50,064 nucleotides of DNA, taken from NCBI GenBank assembly GCA_030377895.1, contig JAUCGB010000018.1, positions 1 through 50,064 of the forward strand. Reading direction: 5' to 3'. The position numbers and the translations under genes were made by a program. This DNA comes from Anaerolineales bacterium HSG24 (GTDB taxonomy: Bacteria; Chloroflexota; Anaerolineae; 4572-78; J111). Below are positions 27,693 through 34,260 of the stretch, piece by piece. The notes under the pieces were generated by a model. It did not search any database and had not been told where the DNA came from. It saw only the letters and a program-made list of their open reading frames with translations. The number at the start of each line of letters is the position of its first letter. The first letter of the stretch is position 1.

Positions 27693-27806
27693 ATGGTCAG
27701 CATCCAAGATGAAGATGTTCATGCCGCTAACGACTCCAACTCATCCGCCATCCAACTCATTCTTCATGATAAAGTTTATGGAACGATTTGTCCAATTTGC
27801 AAATAA
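27693..27806 (+). CDS. Miniprotein with CPIC tail
   Basis: A 37-residue frame (MVSIQDEDVHAANDSNSSAI, then QLILHDKVYGTICPICK), 14 bp after the antitoxin gene. Its last 13 residues match the end of the broken coiled-coil gene upstream. The two Cys could bind half a zinc site. There is no strong ribosome site and it may be only a remnant brought by the duplicated 36-bp repeat; a rho-independent terminator follows directly. Confidence 0.4.
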   Translation: MVSIQDEDVHAANDSNSSAIQLILHDKVYGTICPICK

Positions 27807-27811
27807 GAAAT

Positions 27812-27843
27812 AAAAAGAGACTGAGATAACTCAGCCTCTTTTT
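27812..27843 (+). terminator. Rho-independent terminator
   Basis: AAAAAGAGACTGAG-ATAA-CTCAGCCTCTTTTT: 14-bp stem with one mismatch, 4-base loop and T-tract. It ends the BrnT/antitoxin/miniprotein transcript. Confidence 0.8.
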
Positions 27844-28012
27844 GTTTGGGTAAGTTGGATCCATGGTAGAACCCCGCCGATACAGGGCGGGAAAGGGGAA
27901 AATTACTTCGTTAGATAGCTATTGTTTGGCCTAAAACCATCCGTTCAAGTACAATGAGCGGGTGATTTTTGTTTTTCTAAAATAGTATTGCATTGCAACG
28001 AATGTTCTGTAG

Positions 28013-28118
28013 CTTATGTCACCTTGAATGGTACTCAATAGGCTTTAGCCTGTCCCGTACACAACCTAAAAGCCGTGTCGGCTTAAATTGATAGCCATTC
28101 CATTCAAGATGACATAAG
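28013..28118. mobile_element. MITE-like or hairpin element, family F
   Basis: 106 bp with 18-bp inverted ends, CTTATGTCACCTTGAATG and CATTCAAGATGACATAAG, one mismatch. The interior (AATAGGCTTTAGCCTGT) resembles the interior of family B. No target duplication is visible. It ends 21 bp before the 28140 start codon. Confidence 0.6.
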
Positions 28119-28139
28119 GCAACCCCAAAAAGGTATTCT

Positions 28140-29147
28140 ATGTCGATCCAAGAAATGGCACTTTATGGTGATTTAGTTCTCTATCTTCGAGATCAAGTCG
28201 CTAAAATTCTAGTTGAAGAAGATATTCATAACGATCTTGACAAAGCCAACGACCGACTTGACTCGCTCATCCGTAACTGGTTTTTTACGCCCCAAGAAGA
28301 CCTCTATGGCTTGGCCCCACGTGAGGTCATCTGGCGAGAACAACTCGATATGCCTAATCCGATTCCCCCCGAATATGCCCATGACGCGTTTGATGATGAT
28401 TGCCCCATTTGCCAAGGAGCAATCGAAGAAATCGAATCGGGCGAGCACAATCATGCCCACGGCAACGGCTGGAACTGGACCTATTGTCCTGATACGTCTC
28501 TACTTGATATCTACGATCCTGAAGGCAGTGAAGAGCGTTGGGAAAAGGAGCGACTTTGGATGCAACCCCAACTTGACCAAGGCCCAGAACCTTCCTTGGA
28601 TGAAATCCCGACCTATGCTCCGCCCGCGACTGACGATTTAGAGTTGTCCCCTGACGAGTTTATGGAACGCCTCAATTGGCGACCACGAATCGATAAGCGG
28701 TTGCAAGAGATGGCCCTCCGCTTTATTGAGCGTTTTGATTGCCCCATTCATCGTGGTTTATTTGGCCCTGACTATCGCCGTTTGACAGAAAAAGAGTGTT
28801 TGACCCTGATAAAAGGATTGGAAAAACAAGGTATAGATTTGGACGAGTTGAGTAATCATCTGGAGGCTTGGCCTTATAAAAATGTTGCACTCGATTGGTT
28901 GAGTGAGCCTGAGCGACACGCCTATTTTATTATCAAGTCTATGGAAACTCGGCTTGATCCTGCTGATAAATCCACCCTAATCAGTTTCCGTCAACACCGC
29001 GATTTTTATTTTGTTCTACAACAAATTATACCATATAATGCCAGATTGTGGTTACAAGGTTGGTTAGAAGGCATAGCCCTTGGTCAAAAAGCAGAGAATC
29101 AAGATCAGGATCACGATAGGATTGAGCCAGACAGCTTCCCTTTTTAA
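28140..29147 (+). CDS. Unknown protein with CPIC motif
   Basis: A 335-residue protein that I recognise only as a type seen repeatedly in Chloroflexota and Cyanobacteria. Visible features: helical N-terminus; residues about 48-75 WFFTPQEDLYGLAPREVIWR; an acidic-Cys stretch AFDDDCPICQGAIEEIE, with a later C in WNWTYCPDTS, suggesting a metal site; and a His/Asn-rich turn EHNHAHGNGW. The C-terminal half is helical. AAAAAGG precedes the start. It is monocistronic, with a 106-bp hairpin element in its leader. No catalytic motif is recognised. Confidence 0.75.
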   Translation: MSIQEMALYGDLVLYLRDQVAKILVEEDIHNDLDKANDRLDSLIRNWFFTPQEDLYGLAPREVIWREQLDMPNPIPPEYAHDAFDDDCPICQGAIEEIESGEHNHAHGNGWNWTYCPDTSLLDIYDPEGSEERWEKERLWMQPQLDQGPEPSLDEIPTYAPPATDDLELSPDEFMERLNWRPRIDKRLQEMALRFIERFDCPIHRGLFGPDYRRLTEKECLTLIKGLEKQGIDLDELSNHLEAWPYKNVALDWLSEPERHAYFIIKSMETRLDPADKSTLISFRQHRDFYFVLQQIIPYNARLWLQGWLEGIALGQKAENQDQDHDRIEPDSFPF

Positions 29148-29428
29148 CGAGCGGTAAAATAAATCACATAGCTAATTTTAAAAAAATCATTATGAGAATA
29201 GTTGTAATTTCAGATTTTCAATGATTTTACCCGAAAATTGAAACTGCCGAGGTTGAAATATGGCAGAAAAATAAGACAGAGGGAGTCGATCTATTTTGTT
29301 GATTCAAATGGTCATAACTCGAACTCCAGGTCTCTGACCTTGAGACCCGCTTAAAAACGGCCAAGGCTAATCCATGGCCGGGCCTTGAACTGTTTGTTTA
29401 AAGGAATTCAAAATTTAGGTGTATCGTA
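29148..29428. other. 281-bp intergenic region
   Basis: No coding sequence or repeat shared with other parts of the window was recognised, apart from short local palindromes (GGCCAAGG...CCATGGCC near 29360). AT-rich. Confidence 0.4.
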
Positions 29429-30349
29429 ATGAAACAGAAAAACGGAAATTTCAAAAATATCGTTATTAAAATGATTTGTGGGCCAGGACGAGAGGCTCTA
29501 TCTCGTCTACCTCCTAGCAAACGGCGAGGGTTATGGTATCAAGTATTGATATTACTGTTGGGCATAGCCTGCGGTCAGTCTGCCCCAACTGACTTACCTC
29601 CTGCATACCAAGCGACGAGCCTCAACCCGCCTGCCGAGTTGGAGACGGTCAGCGTGGCTCAGGTGATTGACGGGGACACCATCGAACTTGAGGACGGGCG
29701 GCGGATACGCTATATTGGTATTAACACTCCAGAGCGTGATCAGCCCTATTATGATGAGGCGACCGCGCTAAATCACCAACTCTTACAGCAAGGGCCGGTT
29801 CAACTTGAGTATGATTTTGAGATTGAAGACCAGTATGGCCGAACTTTGGCCTATATTTGGGCCGGTGGACGGCTGGTTAATTTGGAAATCGTCAGTGCCG
29901 GATATGCGAACGCCTTTTTTATCCCACCAAATATCCACTACGAGACAGAGATTCAAGCGGCGGAACAGCAGGCTAAACAGGCCGAGCAAGGTATCTGGCA
30001 AAGTACGGGCGTGGCCTTAAAAATTATCCATGTGGAGGCCAATGCCCCCGGCTCCGATGATGAAAATCCAAATGGGGAATGGATCGAAATTCAGAATCAG
30101 GGTGGTGACACGGTTGGCATGAGCGGCTACAGCCTAAAAGATGCGGCGAATAACTTTTATGAATTTAATGATTTTAGCCTATCAGCAGGGCAAACCGTCC
30201 GGCTATACAGCGGTACGGGACGTGATAGTAGTAAAGAACTATATTGGGGGATGGTCGATCGATCTGTATGGAATAATAAAGGGGACACTGCTTTTTTACG
30301 TAACCAAACTGGAATATTGGTTGATAGTTATCAATATAGCGAGGAGTGA
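29429..30349 (+). CDS. Secreted thermonuclease-lamin tail domain lipoprotein
   Basis: 306 residues, ATG eight bases after AGGTG. A basic leader, then ILLLGIAC: a lipobox-like LGIAC places the mature N-terminus near Cys49. Residues about 70-195 are an SNase/thermonuclease domain (VIDGDTIELEDGRRIRYIGI then NTPE; EIEDQYGRTLAYIW; SAGYANAF), which hydrolyses DNA or RNA with Ca2+. Residues about 200-306 are a lamin-tail (LTD) beta-sandwich (GEWIEIQNQGGDTVGMSGYS then LKDAANNFYEF). Likely a surface nuclease for scavenging or defence against extracellular DNA. Confidence 0.88.
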   Translation: MKQKNGNFKNIVIKMICGPGREALSRLPPSKRRGLWYQVLILLLGIACGQSAPTDLPPAYQATSLNPPAELETVSVAQVIDGDTIELEDGRRIRYIGINTPERDQPYYDEATALNHQLLQQGPVQLEYDFEIEDQYGRTLAYIWAGGRLVNLEIVSAGYANAFFIPPNIHYETEIQAAEQQAKQAEQGIWQSTGVALKIIHVEANAPGSDDENPNGEWIEIQNQGGDTVGMSGYSLKDAANNFYEFNDFSLSAGQTVRLYSGTGRDSSKELYWGMVDRSVWNNKGDTAFLRNQTGILVDSYQYSEE

Positions 30350-30400
30350 CACTCGTTATTGCCAATGATTGGCTTCAATCCAGTTGCCAAAGTCGAGTTG

Positions 30401-30480
30401 TTAAGTTGCGTGTTTCGCCTTCGACAAGTTCAGGCCACATCCGCCGCCTGAGCTTGTCGAAGGCAGACTACCAGCATGAC
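30401..30480. repeat. Hairpin repeat, family D, copy 2 (inverted)
   Basis: TTAAGTTGCGTGTTTCGCCT then CGACAAG...CTTGTCGAAGG, then CAGCATGACTAAGTTAATTA. Reverse-complemented, this matches the hairpin and both flanks of 10173-10306 although the loops differ. Confidence 0.65.
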
Positions 30481-30709
30481 TAAGTTAATTAATACCCATT
30501 CCTAAAACCATGATCCGTTATAATATAGGTCTGCTGGTCTTAGTTAGTCGTATAAATTATTTTTATTTGGACATGTTTGACTGAAATCATATATAATTTG
30601 ATACGAATATCAACCACACAATGGCTTGTAGTCAGCTTAAATAAATCGAAACACGTAAATTAGTTCAAATTACCACAGCACCTTTCAAGATATCTTAAGC
30701 AAGAACCTA

Positions 30710-30738
30710 TTGACAAACGCCTTAATGTGTGGTAGAAT
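30710..30738 (+). promoter_or_regulatory. Sigma-70 promoter of the pilin gene
   Basis: TTGACA (30710-30715), 17-bp spacer, TAGAAT (30733-30738). It is followed by AGGAGG and the Flp pilin start at 30773. Confidence 0.85.
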
Positions 30739-30772
30739 TGAGCTATCTTAAATAAAGGAGGCATTTTCCATC

Positions 30773-30922
30773 ATGTTATTCCTTCCTCAAGAAGAAGGCC
30801 AAGGTTTGGTTGAGTATGCTCTTATTCTTGTTCTAGTCGCTATTGTTGTTATCGCTATCTTGCTCTTACTTGGGCCGATCATTGGTAACGTCTTTAGTAA
30901 CGTAACGAACAATATGGGTTAG
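30773..30922 (+). CDS. Flp-family type IVb pilin
   Basis: A 49-residue prepilin. The short leader MLFLPQEEG ends before the processing site; GQGLVEYALILVLVAIVVIA is the class III pilin signature with the conserved Glu5-Tyr6 after cleavage, and a hydrophobic helix follows. It would be cut by a TadV-type prepilin peptidase and assembled into Flp/Tad pili. AAAGGAGG lies upstream, with a near-consensus promoter and a strong terminator, so it is a monocistronic, probably highly expressed gene. No tad assembly genes are nearby. Confidence 0.92.
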   Translation: MLFLPQEEGQGLVEYALILVLVAIVVIAILLLLGPIIGNVFSNVTNNMG

Positions 30923-30958
30923 TAGTAAGCTTTTTATTGTTTTAAGTAATCTTCTTAC

Positions 30959-30990
30959 AAAAGAGCCACCATTTGGTGGCTCTTTTTTTG
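30959..30990 (+). terminator. Rho-independent terminator of the pilin gene
   Basis: GAGCCACC-ATTT-GGTGGCTC, perfect 8-bp stem followed by TTTTTTT; an A-run before it may let it act in both directions. Confidence 0.92.
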
Positions 30991-31143
30991 TCTATTTAAT
31001 CTCTATAACTTGACTTGCTCGAGTGTACCGTAGCACATGTTTAGCCTGTATCGCACACAGCCTGATTAACATCATCGTTAGGTGTATCTTTAGAATAGAG
31101 AAAACCTTCCTCGAAACTTCAAGCTTCGAGGAAGGGGTGGAAT

Positions 31144-32340
31144 CTACTGTCCGTCACCAGTTCCGTTGTTTGATGTTGGAACTGGTGCGGGTGATGGTTG
31201 CACATTAACCGTAGGCACGATGCCCGGGCCGGGGAAGACAAGATTGGGGATAGTGCCTTCGGGGGTGAAGATGATTTTGTCGGTGCTATTGAGTGCGCTG
31301 GCGTTGGTACGCATGATTTCTAGTTCAAGATAATCGGGGTTTGAGGCGTAGATATCGGCGATAGTCACTTGCGGGGCTAAGTCAGCTCTGGCCTTTTCAA
31401 ACGCAGCTTCGGCCAAGGCTGTATTGATAGCCAAATCCTGCTCGGCGGCAAGGAGTTCGTTTGATTTTTGGGCTTCGATAATCGCCCGCTCTGCTTCGAC
31501 GCGGGCCAACTCATTGGCCCGTTCTGCCTCAATGACCACCTTTTGAGCCTGAATTTTTTCCTGCTCTAGCTGGGCCAAAGTGGTTTGCTGTTTGGTCTCT
31601 TCTTGCAAACGACTTTGAGCCACCCGAATTTGACCTTCTTGCAAGGCTTGTTCCGCATCGGCTTCTGCATCGGCTTTGAGTTTGTCTTGAGCCGCTTTTT
31701 CGGTTTCTAGGCGACTTTTGACAATCGCGTCCAATCCGGATTGCACTTCATCCGATAAAATTACTTCGGGAACAACGATATTTTGCACATCCAAACCAAA
31801 ATTTGTGGCCAGTTTTTGTATCTCTTCACTAATACAGGCTCTTAACGCATCCCTAGCACTGCCGATGATGCTGTCATCAAAGGTGCGTTCTCCCACACAG
31901 ACCTTCATCGACTGTCGGGCTAAATCTTGGACCCGGTTTTGCATGAGTGCATCATCAAGATAAATAAGCCGATATTTAGCCCATAATTGCTGGATAATAT
32001 CCTTTTTGCTAATGCTGGGTCTAAAAACATCACCACTTACAACAAGCCCTATCCGTTGCTTGTCTTTGGTAATTATCTCCTCGTCTCGCACGTTAAAGGG
32101 AATGGCTTGGGTGGATATGGGTTGGAGGGAAACAAAAAATCCAAAATCACTATACACTCCCGGTCCAACGACATCAAAAATCTGATTGTTTCTAAACTGT
32201 ATCCCGATTTCTTGCTCATCAACCGGGGCAAACAGATAGTAAAAGTTGCTCGAAAAGGCTAAAATTGCCAGAACAACGGCGATGAAGATAATCGCTAGAA
32301 ATATCGACACGCCGCCAATTGCTTTAACTCGGTTTAACAT
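31144..32340 (-). CDS. SPFH/prohibitin-like membrane protein
   Basis: A 398-residue protein. The N-terminal transmembrane helix (about 8-32) is followed by a band-7/SPFH domain (DEQEIGIQFRNNQIFDVVGP, IITKDKQRIGLVVSGDVF). Residues about 215-320 form a long Ala/Glu/Gln-rich coiled coil (EKIQAQKVVIEAERANELAR). The Pro-rich C-terminal tail (PSPAPVPTS) contains an earlier PEGTIPNLVFPGP. Such proteins oligomerise as membrane scaffolds or microdomains and often regulate FtsH-type proteases. AAGGAGCG precedes the ATG. It is not cotranscribed with recognisable partners such as NfeD. Confidence 0.87.
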   Translation of the reverse strand: MLNRVKAIGGVSIFLAIIFIAVVLAILAFSSNFYYLFAPVDEQEIGIQFRNNQIFDVVGPGVYSDFGFFVSLQPISTQAIPFNVRDEEIITKDKQRIGLVVSGDVFRPSISKKDIIQQLWAKYRLIYLDDALMQNRVQDLARQSMKVCVGERTFDDSIIGSARDALRACISEEIQKLATNFGLDVQNIVVPEVILSDEVQSGLDAIVKSRLETEKAAQDKLKADAEADAEQALQEGQIRVAQSRLQEETKQQTTLAQLEQEKIQAQKVVIEAERANELARVEAERAIIEAQKSNELLAAEQDLAINTALAEAAFEKARADLAPQVTIADIYASNPDYLELEIMRTNASALNSTDKIIFTPEGTIPNLVFPGPGIVPTVNVQPSPAPVPTSNNGTGDGQ

Positions 32341-32476
32341 GGTAATACGCTCCTTGAAACTATTTTAGATTGGCTCGTTATTCAGGCCGAAACATGTATC
32401 ACGGTCTTTAGGCTGTATACAGGACAGGTTAAAGCCGCTTAATGATTTAATAACTAATAACCTAATAACTTCGCTT

Positions 32477-34216
32477 TTAAACAGAACAATGAATCTTCCT
32501 CGCACAGCGATCCTTGCGAAAAATTAGGAGATAGGGTTGTAAATTGGGAATGACTTGGGCGGTTTGAGTAGCCAGATATTTAGCCATTGCCTTTTTACCT
32601 TTCTTTTCAACACTATCCAAACGCTTGTTGCTGGTCTTGGCTTTGGCATATTTTAACTCAAAGAAAAAATGGACCGAGCGGTTAGGCTCAAATACCGCCT
32701 GCAAATAGATATCCACATAACCATCTGCGCTAACTTCATATTCGCTGTGAGGGATGTATACATCCACATCCGACAGCAGGCTTAACATTACCACCTTGAT
32801 ATATTTTTCGTCAAATTTTTGGGCGCGAAGCCTCCCTGTAGAGGGATTGTCGCGATTTGATAACCCTTTGAGCATCTGCTCGGTCAAGCTAATCAACATG
32901 CTCGGGTTACCGACAACCAACTGCTCCAACATTTCCAACTTATCATCACTACCGATCCGCACTTCTCCCCGAACCATCAACAGCCGTTCCATATACTCCA
33001 AATAGAGACTCTCCAACACCACATTTGGCATCCTCAAAAAGATGGTCAAACCCCGCCTGTCGGAGATGGTCAGATAACCCATGTAGAATAGTAGGCTGAC
33101 CAACGCCCCCTGGTTGAACAGGAACTCGGTTTCCCAAGTTAGTACAAACAACTGTTGAATCCCCCGCACCGATATGACTTTGTCTCGCACAATTTGGGTT
33201 AACACAGATTCCTCCAATGCTTTCTCCCCAATCGACAAGATAGCCCTGATTTTGCGGTAATCACTGACTACATTGACATCCATCATGCTTTCAATGTAGC
33301 GATGCTGAGGGTCGTATCTAACTCCGTAATACAAGACCATATCGCTATTGTAGACTGTCTGCTCGGCCCGTGGACTAAATCGGTAGCCATCATAATAACT
33401 ACGAAGAATTTCCCGCATCTCCTCTACCTCTGTAGGAAAAAGGGACTCCAAAATAGGAGTAATCTCTTCATCGGTGAAGCCTAACATTTCGTTGAAGCGA
33501 ATATCTGTAGACAGGTTCATGGCGATATTGAAGCCACTGGTCAAAGAATCTAGCAGAATGGGCATGACCCCAGTGATAAAGATACGGTCAACAACGGTCT
33601 CCGCCCCCTTTTTCAAGGCTTCATAAAAGGGTCGCACATAGCCATCGGTTTTGACCAAGTCTTTGAACATCTCCTTGCCTTGTGACATAAGATTGTTAGC
33701 AAAGTGGTCATATTCATCAATAACGATATAAACGCATTTGCCCAGGTCTTCTTCGGCAATCTTGTCAAACAAAGCAGAGAGGATGTCATTGGGGGTCGGC
33801 TGTGCCAGAATAAATTTTCGTTCGGCAGGGGAAAAATGCTCCCGATAAAGTCCAGTAAACAGTTTGACTCGCCGCAGAACTTCTGCGGCAAATCCTTCAT
33901 TGGCATTTTCCAAAGTTTGAGTATTGATACCACTAAAGTTGAAGGTAAGCATCAGGTAACTATTTCGTTTGGGTGTAGGATGCTCGTGAATGTAAGTTCC
34001 CTTGAACAGTTCAGCAAAGCGTTTGTCACGCCGACGGTCATAGTACCAGCCGAGCATATTGCAGAACAGGGTCTTGCCAAATCGCCGAGAACGCAGGATA
34101 ACAATATGACGTTCTGGTTGCTTTTCCAGAATCTCAATATAGTGGGTCTTATCAATATAGTAATAGCCCTCGGTACGGACTTGTTCAAAATTAGATGCTC
34201 CATAAGGTAATTTCAT
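32477..34216 (-). CDS. AAA-ATPase-like protein with C-terminal PD-(D/E)XK domain
   Basis: A 579-residue protein of the AAA-ATPase_like/PDDEXK_9 family. The N-terminus is LPYGASNFEQVRTEGYYYID. A degenerate Walker A RSRRFGKT (42-49) and Walker B VYIVIDEYDHF (about 163) follow. The C-terminal nuclease-like motif is VSADGYVDIYLQ ... FFFELKYAKA, with D and E-x-K in place. These are abundant, often recently expanded genes in Bacteroidetes and Chloroflexota, with suspected roles in mobile DNA or conflict, unproven. Not obviously in an operon. Confidence 0.88.
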   Translation of the reverse strand: MKLPYGASNFEQVRTEGYYYIDKTHYIEILEKQPERHIVILRSRRFGKTLFCNMLGWYYDRRRDKRFAELFKGTYIHEHPTPKRNSYLMLTFNFSGINTQTLENANEGFAAEVLRRVKLFTGLYREHFSPAERKFILAQPTPNDILSALFDKIAEEDLGKCVYIVIDEYDHFANNLMSQGKEMFKDLVKTDGYVRPFYEALKKGAETVVDRIFITGVMPILLDSLTSGFNIAMNLSTDIRFNEMLGFTDEEITPILESLFPTEVEEMREILRSYYDGYRFSPRAEQTVYNSDMVLYYGVRYDPQHRYIESMMDVNVVSDYRKIRAILSIGEKALEESVLTQIVRDKVISVRGIQQLFVLTWETEFLFNQGALVSLLFYMGYLTISDRRGLTIFLRMPNVVLESLYLEYMERLLMVRGEVRIGSDDKLEMLEQLVVGNPSMLISLTEQMLKGLSNRDNPSTGRLRAQKFDEKYIKVVMLSLLSDVDVYIPHSEYEVSADGYVDIYLQAVFEPNRSVHFFFELKYAKAKTSNKRLDSVEKKGKKAMAKYLATQTAQVIPNLQPYLLIFRKDRCARKIHCSV

Positions 34217-34260
34217 TTATATTTAGAGTCCTTTGTTGTACGATCCGGTTTTTTTACTCG

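Larger units (their letters stand above)
26787..27799 (+). repeat. 36-bp direct repeats flanking the BrnT-type TA module
   Basis: The 36 bases at 26787-26822 and 27764-27799 are identical (beginning TCATGATAAAGTTTATGG). Both encode HDKVYGTICPIC at the end of a reading frame. They bracket the toxin-antitoxin genes at 26983-27678. Confidence 0.8.
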
